The notes beneath the pieces were generated by a model. The model searched no databases. It was not told the origin of the DNA and saw only the letters and a program-made list of their open reading frames with translations. Made by a program: the position numbers and the translations under genes. This document shows, piece by piece, positions 53,930 through 64,000 of a DNA stretch of 64,000 bases (position 1 is its first letter; every line of letters starts with the position of its first letter). Source of the DNA: Mustela lutreola (Eukaryota; Chordata; Mammalia; Carnivora; Mustelidae); the NCBI RefSeq assembly GCF_030435805.1, contig NC_081303.1:73631910-73695909 (forward strand), in the 5' to 3' direction.

Positions 53930-56500
53930 CCAGCCTGAGGCCCCAGAGGGTGAGGTCAGGGGCTGAGCTCTCCACTCAGCCAGCCCAATGCTGTCCTTGC
54001 TGCTGCCACCACGGGCCACCAGGGTGCCACCCGCCGGGTCTCCGAGGGAATCAAAGGCCTGGGCTTTGGGCTCCGGCCAAGGGAGCTCCCAGTGGGGCCT
54101 CTTAAAGGGGCCGTCCGCCTTCCTGCCTGCTTTGCGTGCCCAGTGCACACTGGGGAGGGTGTCCGTGCAGGGTCCTCTGGGGAGGTGGGGCTGGGGCCCC
54201 GCTGTTCCCCTCAGAACCCCTTGGCTGGAGGCTCCACTTGGCTGTGGCTCCCTGTGGTCTAACCTTACACCTCCCGCTGCACGCTGCCCCCCTCCTGGCC
54301 TCTTCCATCACTCAGAGGTCCTTCATTGCTTCCGAAGGCGCGGGCGCCTCAGCGCCCCACGGCCCTCCCCCAGCCCCTCCTGGGAGACCAGCTGCTGCCA
54401 CTTGACCCTGTGGTGTCTCAGCTGCCGTGTCTGTAATGCCATCCTCGCAGGGAAGGAGGAATGTGGTTTAATTTCAGCTGGAATGCGCCCTCTGGGCTGC
54501 CCACCGCGAGGGGAGGGGACGGAGACCAAGCTTGCACGAGCCCAGGAAACTCAACTGGACTCTGGGCTTGGGGACAGGCCTCCGGGTCCCCTGAGCCCTG
54601 CCCCCACCCTGCAGCAGAGGCCCTGCTCCAGGACGGGCCCCACAGAGGGATGGGTTTCCCAGGGAGCTGGGGAAAAGGAGGCTTCTTGGGTAAAGAAAGG
54701 AGCAGGTGCTGGTTCCGCGTCCGAGGGCCCAGCCTAGACAGAAGAGAGTCCCACGGGGCTGAGCGGGGAAGGGACTGAATGAAGGAGGCGGGGACAGAAG
54801 AGCCTCAGGTGAGCTCCCCCCCCCCCCCCCCCCGCCCGCGCACCCCGAGTCTGCAGCCGGAGGACAGGGCGCTGTTTCCTCTCTCATCCACTTCTGTGTC
54901 TCTGTCCCTGCTGGGGCCCCTCCCTACCACGGTCCAGCCTAGCACCCCAAACCCGGATCACACTTGTCTCTTCTCCAAACTCAGGAGCGCTTGGCTCTGG
55001 CCCCTTTATCCCAGGGTCCCCAGGGTGGACGGCCCACCTGTAACCGGACAACAGGAGGGGACCCAGAGCCCAGAGAAGATCTGCAGCCTCTCCGGCAGCC
55101 GCCAGCCCTCCTCCTCCAGCCCCGCGCACCCTGCCCTCCCCCATGACTCAGCTGCAGCTCCAGAAATAAACCCAGGCAGCTGCCAGGGGGCCACCGTCGA
55201 GGAACCAGCCCCCGGCAGCTGTGGGCTCAGCTGCTGACGAGCCAGGGCCCCAGGGTCCCGGGAAAGGGTGGCTGGAGGCTTCAGGGCTGGGGAGACAGCT
55301 CACCAGCTCGGCCCCTCCCGGGCCCTTGGTCAGCCAAGCTCACCACTCACAAGCCCACTCTCCCTCCCCAACTCTCTCTGTGGTCTGCTACCTGCTTTTC
55401 TCCCTGTCCCCAGTTCCTGGTTCCTTACCGGCTCCCCAATCTGTGGGTCTCTCCTGGGCTCCTTCCTTTTCTATTCAGCTCACTCACGTGTCACAGAGAA
55501 CTTCAGTTCACTTTGATGGGGAAACTGAGGCACAAAGAGACATCCCCTGCCAATGCTCCTAAGAGCCCCTAGACACCTCTTGGGGTCCCCAGAACACAGG
55601 TTAGGGGGCTGTGGGCGGCTCCCCTTAATGCCCCAGTCCCCAGGGGTCAGCAGCCCTGCCTGGCTAACAAGCTCCCGAGGACTCAGGGAGAAGAGCAGGG
55701 AGGCCGCAGACCCCCACTCGGAGGATTAGTCAGTCCTTCCGTGGTGTCCTCACGTGCTTCCTCCTTCTCCCTCTTTTCTCATCTCCCCCTTCCCCCCCTT
55801 CCTCGGGCTCTGCCCCTGAGACCCTCAGTTCATCCTTCCCAGGAGGAAGCTCTGCTTTGCGGCCAGCGGGGCGGACGGAGCGGACAGGTCATCTCAGGAA
55901 GGCCCGAGCCGTCCGGGGGAGGCAGACGGAGCGAGGAGACCGGGGTCCCCACTTGGGCTGGGGATCTGACTGCAGCCCCCAGGGTGAGCCCGCCCGCCCC
56001 CAGGGGACTGACAGGCTGAGCATTTTTGGAAGTCTTCGGGCAGCCTGGACAATGGGGCCCTTTCTCTCCCAGCGCAGGAGACCGTCCCACAGACAGGGCT
56101 GAGGCGGGGACAAAGGCCCCAGTGAGGTCAGGGCAGCATGTGGGAGTTAGGGGCGGGGTGGGGTGGGGGCCCTCGGGGGACGGATAGGAGGTAGGGTGGT
56201 GGTTAGAGCTGTCTGGGGGAGTGCTGGGGACCATGGTAGCTGGAGGGCATCCGGAGGGCCCCTCTGCCCAGCGCCTAAAGCCAGGCCCCCTTCTCTCCTA
56301 TATCCATTCACTCTGACCTCACCCCAAGAGAACAGGCAGCCCTGAGGGGTCCCCATGTTAGACTCGAAGAAAAGGCCAAGAATGTAAGCCTGCCTGGTGG
56401 GGGGCTCGGCAGGGGTGACCTGGTCAGACCCAGGTGGGTTCCTGCTCCAGGCTCTTCCGGGAGGGGCAGGGTGGGGCTCCCCATGAGCAGGCTGATGCCC
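53930..56500. other. NES-BCAN intergenic, no gene recognised
   Basis: Unique-looking GC-rich sequence with a C-run of about 20 at 54817, a MIR scrap at about 55505-55540 ('gatggggaaactgaggcacaaagag'), and an AP-1 site TGACTCAGC at 55144 overlapping an E-box CAGCTG. Confidence 0.4.
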
Positions 56501-56514
56501 CTGCCCCGCCGTCT

Positions 56515-56560
56515 CGCGCACACGCACACACGTGAGCACACGTGCGCACACACACACACC
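56515..56560 (+). repeat. Interrupted CA/CG dinucleotide repeat
   Basis: GCGCACACGCACACACG, then (CA)n with CACGTG interruptions. Confidence 0.7.
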
Positions 56561-57498
56561 CGGGCTCATGCATGCACATATGCGCAGGTCAGGGCTGGAC
56601 TCAGTTCACAGTGCTGAGTCATCCCTGGACCAGCTCCCCCCTCCTCCAGGAAGCCCAACAAAGCCAGGAGAAGGCTTAGGCTTCCGTTTCCGGTGGACTT
56701 GCTCCAGTGGCGGCAGGTGCCGGGGCCGGGAGGGAGATGACTCCAGTGGCCGCCCTGTGTGAACCCCGGCAGATCTCCTCATGTACACAGCACACGGCGG
56801 ACCCCTGCTTCGGCTGTGGGGGACACTCAGGGAGGAAGTGTTGGTGGCCCGCTGGGACACCGAAGCCCCCTCCAGCTCCCACCCAGGAGCCCTCTGGGGG
56901 GTCCACCCTGCCGTCTCAAGTCCTGTGGGATCTGCTTTGAGAGAGCCCAGGGACGGACACTGCCCCCTCCTCTGCCTTCTCACCTTCAGGCCCAGGCTTC
57001 CAGGGCCACCTTGGTGTTGACCCACTCATCAGTCCAGCTAAATGCCTGACATCCCTAACAAGGCCCTGAGGAGGCAACCCCGGGGGGGGGGGGGTGTCGT
57101 ACAGAATAAAGTGGGGGTCTACTCTGGCCCCAGGATCATCTTCCTCCCTGTGGCTCCTGCAGAAACAGCCCCATCCCCTAGCAGTGGCCGGCTGGGTTGT
57201 GTGGGAGGGGCGGGTGAGCCCTGCTGGGGAGAGGAAGGCCGGGGTAGGTAGGCTGGGGTAGGTGCGCCCGGGAAGCCATGCTGGCACCCAGCCCCAGCCG
57301 GTGTGGGGTCTCGGTAAACGGTGGAGAGGGCCAGGAGCTGGTGGCACCTGTCCGGGGTGCCTCGCTGTCTCGGGTCTTTCGCGATGGCTCCCTGCCGTCT
57401 GGCTCCTCGGAGTCTCACCAGGTTTTCCCGACTTGCAGGAGAAGGAATCAGAGTTGCCCAGGGGGGCACGACGGAGGGCAGCCCCAGAGCGCGCGCGT

Positions 57499-57590
57499 GT
57501 GTGACCGCGTGTGCACGCGTGTGACCGCGTGCGTGTCTTTGCGCGTGTGACCGCGTGTGTGACCGCGCGTGTGACCGCGTGCGGGGAGCG
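57499..57590 (+). repeat. GTGTGACCGCG tandem repeat
   Basis: GTGTGACCGCG(T/C) occurs five times, separated by alternating purine-pyrimidine GTGCACGCGT/GCGTGTCTTTGC spacers. Confidence 0.8.
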
Positions 57591-57825
57591 CCCGCCGCCG
57601 CAGGGGTCCGCCCCGGCCACGGCGCGGCGGGGCCCAAGGCCGTGCCCGCGCGGAGGTACACGCGCGCGCACACGTCCTCCCCTCCCCACTTCCGACGCTG
57701 ACCTCACCACCCCAGCCGCCGCTGACTCACAGCCCGCGCCGTCGGCGCGCCCTGGCCCAAGTCACCCTCCGCCCCTCCGTCCGCTCCCCCCTTCCCCACC
57801 CGCGCGGCTCGCAACGAGGGGTCGC

Positions 57826-57840
57826 GGCGCCCCCTGGCGG
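57826..57840 (-). promoter_or_regulatory. CTCF-type motif 1 near BCAN 3' end
   Basis: Minus strand CCGCCAGGGGGCGCC, 14 of 15 core positions. Confidence 0.55.
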
Positions 57841-57925
57841 CCTCCCGGGACCCCTGCGGCTCCTCCCGCCCGGCCGCACCCACGCAGGCGCACGCGGCGC
57901 TCTCAGCCCGCCGTGCCTGCGTCCG

Positions 57926-57940
57926 CAGCGCCCTCTGCCG
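57926..57940 (-). promoter_or_regulatory. CTCF-type motif 2 near BCAN 3' end
   Basis: Minus strand CCGGCAGAGGGCGCT, 14 of 15 core positions, exactly 100 bp from motif 1 and in the same orientation. Confidence 0.55.
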
Positions 57941-58454
57941 GTCACAGCCGGGAGCCCAGCAGGTCTTTCTCGGAGCCGAGCGCACAGCAGGGCTGGGGGC
58001 GTCTCCCGGGCCCTTGTCTTGCTGCCCCAATCCCTGTTTCTTTTGCTGGAAGTAAGCCTTCCTGCCGTCTGGCCCCCAGACCTGCATTCCCTTCACTCTC
58101 ACCCTCATCCTTGAGAGAAACCGTCCCTTTTGGGAACCTCAGAACCGGGCCACCAAGGCCCCGGTCTCCCCGCCTTCCTCTGTGGGCTCTCCATCCCTCT
58201 CCCTCCCCAGGCTGTGCAGGTCCGCTGGACTGGGCACTCTGGCATTCCAGCTCCTTCCAAACACGCTAGTCCTGTCGTTCCGTAAACCCATACCGGGCCA
58301 CTACTCCGTGCCAGCTCTGTTCTCTCCACTGACCTCTTGGGAACCTCTCTGACCTTCAGAAGCTGATCAATATCCCAGGAGGCCCAGCCCAACCCGTCTC
58401 TCATCTCCTTCCCTCTCACAGAGAAGCATCCAACTTGCCTGTGCTCCAAGCGGC

Positions 58455-58460
58455 TTTATT
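58455..58460 (-). terminator. BCAN: BCAN poly(A) signal AATAAA
   Basis: AATAAA on the minus strand (GGAAATAAAGCC), 339 bp after the BCAN stop codon. Confidence 0.85.
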
Positions 58461-58798
58461 TCCTGCTGGTTACACAGTAATCCATCCTGCAAACCCATTC
58501 CCTGGGAAACATGGGAGTGAGCGGACCAGGTGTCTCCCAGGGGAACGAACGGGACAGGATGGCTGGCAAGGAGAGGGCAGTTGAGGCACTTAGGGACTTC
58601 CTTGAGGTCCTCGGCGGGGGCGTGGCCTGATGCCCATGGTAGGGGTGAGAGGGGGCTGCCCAGGTACTGCCCACAAACCCCTCAGTCACTGTCACCCGAA
58701 CTCCAGCCCCACTCCTCTCCTGTGGTCACTTCCTGTGATGGGAAGAGGGTCGGGGGAGAGGCCAGTGCTGGGGGCAGCCGTGTTGAAGGCCTCGCTCT

Positions 58799-61587
58799 CT
58801 AGGGACCCGGAGCAGGACTGGAAGGAGGGGTCAGCAGGGCCTTCCAGCGTCCAGGGAGCCCTCCCTGATGTCCTTCTGGAGCCTTCAGTGAGTGCAGAGC
58901 TCGAGCCTGGGAAAGAGGCCCACACTCACTGTCTATGCGGGGCTCCTCCCTGGGTCTCTTCTGAGAGCCTGCCCTCCGGGGTTATGATCTCATTGAAACC
59001 CTTGCCCTGGCTCAGCCCGTAAGAGCCCAGAGTGTGGCCAGTGCTCTCAGACCTCAGCACTGAAAGGGACCCCAGAGCACCCACCTCATTCCCGCTGCCT
59101 CCAAAGGCAGCCACGATGGCTGCGAGGTCACACAGCCAGCGGCTGGCAGAGCTGGGACTACAGCCCAGAGCTACTGTTGGCTACTCCCCACCTGCGTCCT
59201 CCTGGCACTCACAGGCCTCTTGGGCACACAGGAGATCTGGGGGGGCTCCCAACGGCCATTCTCCTGGCAGCGGATCAGCGGCAGGTTGCGCTGGGTCAGC
59301 CCCTCCCGGCACCGGTAACGAAGCACCGTGTCTACTTCATAGCGCAGCCGTGGGCGGCCAAACACTTGGGCCAGGGGCAGCTCTGGTGGAGGCCCACAGG
59401 ACACTGCAGGGGCAGGGGGGGACACAGTCAAGAACTGGGAGCCTGGCTCTGTGGGTGACAGTTCCCAGAATCAGGATGAGGAGGTGGGGGCGGGCCACAA
59501 TATGATGCAAAAAAGAGCAGAGGTTCCTAGTGGACCCACCTCATTTTTTATCTCCCCCTTGCGCATGGCCTGGGATACATTTCTGATTCTTCCGTAGCTC
59601 TGCCCCCTCCTTCTACACACACATCGGCCGCGTGCCCCTGGTGCTTCCTCCTCCCCCCTGCCCGGCCTCACCCAGCCCCATCTTGCAGGTGTAGGACAGG
59701 TGGTAATTGCAGGGCACGTCACTCCACTGTCCCTGATCATGCCACACCATGACCACGCAGTTCTCTCCAGACAGGAAGTAGCTGTCAGGCTGTCCAGGGT
59801 TCCAGTTCTCATAGAGCTGGGGGGAGGGGGACGGCATGGGGGGATGAGGGGGAGGGATGGACCTAGAGGGCCTGAGGAGGGTGGGAGGGGCACTAAGAGG
59901 CAGGGGGGTGGGGGATGGGGAGTGGGGGCCCAGGAGGTGAAGGAACAGCTCGCGGGCTTTGGTGGGGGGAATAGTGGGAAGAAAGGAACGCAAGGAAGGG
60001 AGGCCGCCCCAGGGGGAAGCGGGACAGAGAAGGGGCCCGGAGAGGGGGTGGAGGGCAGTAGGGCTTGGAAGAAGCGACCCAGGCCGCTGAGGGACAGCCG
60101 GAGCCTCTCACCAGGGGGACGCCATCTGACCACAGGAAATCGCCTTCGATGGTCCGGTCGTTGAGCCCGATCCACTGGTACTCGCGGTACCGACCTGGGG
60201 AGGAAGCGCGGGCGGGCGCAGGTGTGCAGTGAGCCCCGCTGCCAGCAGGTGGCGCCGCTCCCCGCTCCCGGCGGCCCCGGGGTCAGGGGGGTGGGTCGTT
60301 CCAGCCAGACCCAGCCCGGGGCTTCCCCGCTTTCCGGGCCGCCCGTCCAGCCTCTGCCCGCGCGCCGACAGAGGGCAGGGTCCGGGCGGGCGGCAGGGGT
60401 GCGGAGAAGAAAACATCGGCGAGGCCAGAGAGGGGGAGCGGGAGAACGGGTGGGGGGCGGGGCAGGCGGAGGGGGCAGAGGCGGGGAGGCGGGCGCGGCC
60501 GCGGGGGGCGTCGGGCCGCTGCAGGTGGACCGCGGCCGCCAGCCCCGTCCGGCCGAAGCCCGCTGCCCCCGCGGGAAGTGCGGCGCAGGGGCCACGGGAC
60601 GGGATGAATGAGCGAAGTAAACCAGGGCACGGGCACCGGGTTAATGAGGGAGTTACTGGATTCCCGCACTCACTGACGGTTAGTGATGGGTTAATGAGTG
60701 AGTGAGGACGGCGGGCGACGCGCCCCTCCAGCCCCGCCCCAGCCCACTGTTGATGAAGTCCTGCTCCTCGGGCGTGCGGATGCTGGCCAGGTGCGCGCCG
60801 AGCAGCCGGCACTGGGTCTCCGCCTCCTCCCAGCTCCTCCGCGTGGAGAAGTGCTTGTAGCAGGCCCCCTGGAAGGCGTCCCAGCCAGGGCTGCAGAAGC
60901 GGAGGCCTGGGGCACAGAGGGGCGGCTCGCTGAGGCCGGCGCGCGGGCACGTCCTCTGTCAGGGACTGGGCCTCCCCCGCCGCGGCCGCAGGGGCCGGGG
61001 CTAAGGGGCCGGCGGTCCCTGCCCAAGGGCCAGCCCCGAAACGGGGCAAGGAGGAGTCCTGAGGGACCCCGGTGCAGGGGGGCTTGATGGCTTCCTTCTC
61101 TGAGCGCCAGGGACCAAGGACGGTGAGGGCTGGTGTCCCGGCCTGGGTCTCCGCAACCCTCCATCCTAGGGGGCTGTGACCTCCCATCTTTCCAGGAGAG
61201 AAGTGACAAGTAGGGACCGCCTGCTGCCAGGCGCACAGGGAGGCTACGCACTCCTCGCTCCCGCACCACTTGAGAAAGGCATGTGTGGTTCCACTTAAGA
61301 GATGAGGAAATCGAGGCTAGGGCTCAGAGAGGTTTTGTGATTTGCTTAAAATGGAGATTCATTAATGACAAGGCCCAAACCAGTGCCCTCCCTCCTGGGT
61401 GCAGAGCTAGCTCACTGTCCCGGGTCCAGGCTTCAGATCAACCCCCAACCCCCCACACCCTACCCTTCAACACACTCACCAACATCACACAGGTCCCCCC
61501 CATAGCCAGGCAAACACAGGCAGCGGACCCCCTCCTCCTCCTCCAAGCACGTCCCACCATTGTGGCAGGGGCTGGGGACACAGTCAC
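58799..61587 (-). CDS. BCAN: BCAN, brevican core protein (C-terminal exons)
   Basis: Brain-specific lectican (chondroitin sulfate proteoglycan) of the extracellular matrix. Six coding exons in transcript order: 61587-61480, 60906-60748, 60194-60112, 59816-59672, 59403-59213, 58906-58799. The first encodes the EGF-like module ([14 protein letters not shown] to GDLCDVG). The next three encode the C-type lectin domain, with [40 protein letters not shown], the Ca-site motif QPD and [14 protein letters not shown]. Then comes a sushi domain ([20 protein letters not shown] to [16 protein letters not shown]) and a short tail ending [14 protein letters not shown]. All five introns are GT-AG and phases join cleanly. 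The N-terminal Ig/link modules and central region lie right of the window. Tail-to-tail with NES. Confidence 0.96.
59040..59170 (+). repeat. MIR-like SINE fragment
   Basis: In the last BCAN intron: 'gcgaggtcacacagccagcggctggcagagctgggacta' split over degraded MIR sequence. Confidence 0.55.
60242..60256 (+). promoter_or_regulatory. CTCF-type motif in BCAN lectin-domain intron
   Basis: CCAGCAGGTGGCGCC fits all 15 core positions, plus orientation, opposite to the pair at 57.8-57.9 kb. Confidence 0.55.
61270..61400 (+). repeat. MIR-like SINE fragment
   Basis: In the intron between the BCAN EGF and lectin exons: 'taagagatgaggaaatcgaggctagggctcagagaggttttgtgatttgc' in degraded MIR form. Confidence 0.6.
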
Positions 61588-61589
61588 CT

Positions 61590-63870
61590 GAAGGGGGAGA
61601 GAAGTGAGGTGGGGGGGAGCAGGGGAGCACAGCTCTGCAGCCTGAACCCCCGGGGAGGAAGGGTTCAGAGAGTTCACAGCCCAGCCTCCTTGTCTTGGGA
61701 GCTATCACAGCACCTTAAAAGTCAGCCCAGGCCTAAGTTCTGGGTTTCTCCCTACACTGACCACCCCCCTTCCCAGCATCGACTCAGCCCTGTGTTGGCC
61801 ATTTTCGTGGCCACCAGTGTGGGCCCAGTGTAACAGGCTGGGGGAAGCTGGTCAGGAAGGCCCTCAGGACCCGACCCCATGAAAGGGAAAGACGCTGGGC
61901 TGTGGACCATGAGATCTGGACTCTCCTGTGGCTCCTGGCTCTGCTGAGTGACATTGCGCAGGTCACTTGACCTCTCTGGGCCTGGAGGCTAGTCTCCCAC
62001 TCGCTTGTCTTGGGGCCAGGTGCCTGCACAGTTCTGTACACTTTAGATGGGGAAACCAGAGGAGTCACCGCAGCAACAGAAAGCTGTGGTCTGTACTTTA
62101 CTGCTTCTGGGACCTGATACTGGGGTGGGGGAGGGCTAGCTATTCCTTCTGCAGTCGGGGTGGGGCACATAGAGTCAGCCCCAGAAGCACCAATGGGAAA
62201 CACTATCATAGTGAAGAACCAACGGATTTCCCCTGGGTCTATGCCCTAATCGTCCTCTCCCCCTACCCCCCACCCCCAGCCCGAAGCTGCAGGGCTCCCG
62301 CTGCCTACAGCCGGATCCTCACACTGTCTCAACACCGTGCAGTCTCTTGTCTCTCCCTCTGATCTCCCCAAACTCCCCTCCACCTTGGGCTTTCTGCAAG
62401 TTCCCCAGCCCAGAAAGCCCTCCGATCCTCCTCTCTCCCTTCTGGCCCTTTCTCCCCCAGGCAGTCTTCTTAGACCGACACAGAACCCTGCCATCTGCGG
62501 TCTGGCTGGGTCACCTGCCTTCCCCTCTGGGCTCTCTCCCTCTGGATCCGGGGACAGGAGGTGGCTGCCTTTACACCGGGCCTGGGTGCTAGGTGGGCAG
62601 TTTTCACTCCTTCTGGTCCAGGAAGGGGAAGACGGCCCCACAGACTGACAGTGCAGGGCTGGGCTCACAGCTTGGGAGGGGAGATCAGCTCTAAGCGGGA
62701 CTCTTCAGACTGTGCCTTATGCCCAGCATCCAAGGGCACGGCCCACTGGGCTTCCCTCTGCTGGGTGGGGGGAGGGGAAGCTGAAGCTGAGTCCAAGAAT
62801 GTTGCTGGGATGACCAAGCTGTTTGGGGTGAAATGAATCTGCTGTTCCAGCACCCCCACTCTGTCACCTCCCCTCCAGGCCTCCCCTCCAAGCTGCCAGC
62901 ACTAGCTCCCAGGGGCAAAGGGGGAGGAGAGGTGTTTTACTTAACCCACTAAGCACCAGGACCCACAGAGGGTAGGTGTCCTGAAGCCCGTTCCATCCCT
63001 CACCCTTTCCTGGGGGACGGAGATTCCGAACCTGGCTCCCCGCCCAGGCCATGAGATCCCTCCCCTGGCTGAGGGAGGTAGAACCTGAGCCAGCACAGAC
63101 AGCGGAGGTGAAGGAACCCCTCTTGAGATGTTCCACTCTCCTTCCTTCCCACGTTGGGGCCAACTGCTATACACAACCAGAAAGTTCTTCCCTCCTGCTG
63201 CAATAGAAGGCCAGAGGACATCCCTGGGCCTCCAGGTGGGGTGACTAAGACACTGCAGAGATTCCCACTGCTGCTTCTCTTCCCACCAAACCGCCTCCCA
63301 ACCCACACAGCACCGAGCTCTGAGCTCCAGCTCCGAGGCCAGCTGGGCAGGGAGCCAATGGTTGAAATGGGCGAGCCCGACGGGTGGGCCGGGTGTGCTG
63401 CAGGAGCCCTATCCCATCCTGGACCATCTAGGGAGGGCAATGCAGGGACTGGGAAGAACCCAGCCTTCTCTAGGGTCTCCAAAGGGAAGCTCAACCTTCC
63501 CTGAGCCAGTGGGGCTTCTCTCAGACCCCAGAATCTGACTCCCACTCCTTCCCCTCTGCATTTCCTCTCCGTCCTCATGTCCTGAATTGTGTCTTCTCCA
63601 GCATCAGGGACTTTGAGATCTTTTGGGTTCAGGGAAGGTGAGAGTCTTCCAAGGGGTGGTGAGGTGCTCATTAGGGCAGGGTCAGTGGGGCAGGGGCGGC
63701 AGTGGGCAGTGGGACGGAAGTTAGATCCTGTCCCCCTTCTGAGTTGCGGTGGGGGAGGCCGGGGCCAGGGATGGGCTTCTACGCTAAGATGGACTTTCTC
63801 CATCATTAGTCTGTATGTCCGGCTCTAGACAGAAGCCTTCAAGATGGCTCAGAAATGAGTACACGTGTGT
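61590..63870. other. BCAN: BCAN intron upstream of the EGF exon, no exon recognised
   Basis: A MIR-like scrap at about 61900-61985 ('gcgcaggtcacttgacctctctgggcc'). I looked for the large central exon and for a hydrophobic GPI-type tail on the minus strand and saw neither, so the preceding BCAN exon should be right of the window. Confidence 0.45.
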
Positions 63871-63880
63871 GTGCCCACAC

Positions 63881-63907
63881 AGTCTCTCTCTCTCTCTCTC
63901 TCTCCCT
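63881..63907 (+). repeat. (CT)n microsatellite
   Basis: About 13 CT units, slightly interrupted, next to the promoter-like sequence at the window end. Confidence 0.85.
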
Positions 63908-63960
63908 CTCTCCCCCTGCCTCTCAGGCTGGCGGAAGTTTCGCCCCATCAGGAGTGAGGG

Positions 63961-63977
63961 ACTACAACTCCCAGCAG
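63961..63977 (+). promoter_or_regulatory. ZNF143/SBS-type motif with nearby ETS core
   Basis: ACTACAACTCCCAGCAG matches the ZNF143/THAP11 promoter motif. GCGGAAGT (ETS core) lies 30 bp upstream. Such motifs usually sit at transcription starts, yet this lies inside the BCAN gene body. Confidence 0.45.
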
Positions 63978-64000
63978 CCCCGCCGACTGATGGACAGTGA

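Larger units (their letters stand above)
57480..57960. promoter_or_regulatory. CpG island in the NES-BCAN convergent interval
   Basis: Dense CpG block about 0.9 kb beyond the BCAN 3' end and not at any recognised promoter. It contains a GTGTGACCGCG tandem repeat and two CTCF-type motifs. It may be an insulator or the promoter of an unrecognised noncoding transcript. Confidence 0.6.

Noticed and set aside
63000-63806. 268-codon minus-strand frame upstream of the BCAN EGF exon, considered as a BCAN central or GPI-variant exon.
   Set aside because: No hydrophobic tail, no glutamate-rich central-domain character and no convincing bounding splice sites.

Overview
This is vertebrate nuclear DNA with introns, CpG islands and poly(A) signals. 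Its repeats point to a carnivore: eleven recognisable CAN-SINE (SINEC, tRNA-Lys-derived) copies or fragments carry the diagnostic box around 'GCGCCTGGGTGGCTCAG', and several keep A-rich tails and intact target-site duplications. The 3' part of the younger copies (CTGCCTGCCTCTCTGCC, then TGTGATCTC) resembles the mustelid or pinniped type more than the dog type; that last step is from memory. Gene content and order match the segment human chromosome 1q23 carries as BCAN-NES-CRABP2-ISG20L2-METTL25B-MRPL24, read here in the opposite direction.

Layout: MRPL24 (+, last three coding exons, 20-760) lies tail-to-tail with METTL25B/RRNAD1 (-, complete, eight coding exons, 1261-7108). METTL25B shares a CpG-island bidirectional promoter (about 6.7-8.0 kb) with ISG20L2 (+, complete, three coding exons, 8347-11754). 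A 13 kb interval with SINEs and old repeats follows. CRABP2 (+, four exons, 25200-28730) has a TATA box and a CpG island. Another 13 kb gene-free interval leads to NES/nestin (+, four exons, 42182-50584). NES is tail-to-tail with BCAN/brevican (-, last six coding exons, 58799-61587); the rest of BCAN lies beyond the right edge.

Functionally this is a syntenic neighbourhood, not a pathway. It holds a mitochondrial ribosomal protein, a putative methyltransferase, a nucleolar 3'-5' exonuclease, a retinoic-acid carrier, a neural-progenitor intermediate filament and a brain-matrix lectican. Spliced reading frames of all complete genes close exactly: METTL25B 474 aa, ISG20L2 344 aa, CRABP2 138 aa, NES 1818 aa.

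I found no unknown gene system. The points most worth a second look are regulatory or structural: a GC-AG intron in MRPL24, a SOX/POU element in NES intron 2, a six-unit higher-order repeat in the nestin tail, a 19-bp palindrome of E2F-like halves at the NES promoter, a DR1-like element upstream of CRABP2, and CTCF-type motifs whose orientation predicts a loop enclosing CRABP2 and NES. All family identifications rest on recalled human protein sequences; no search was run.
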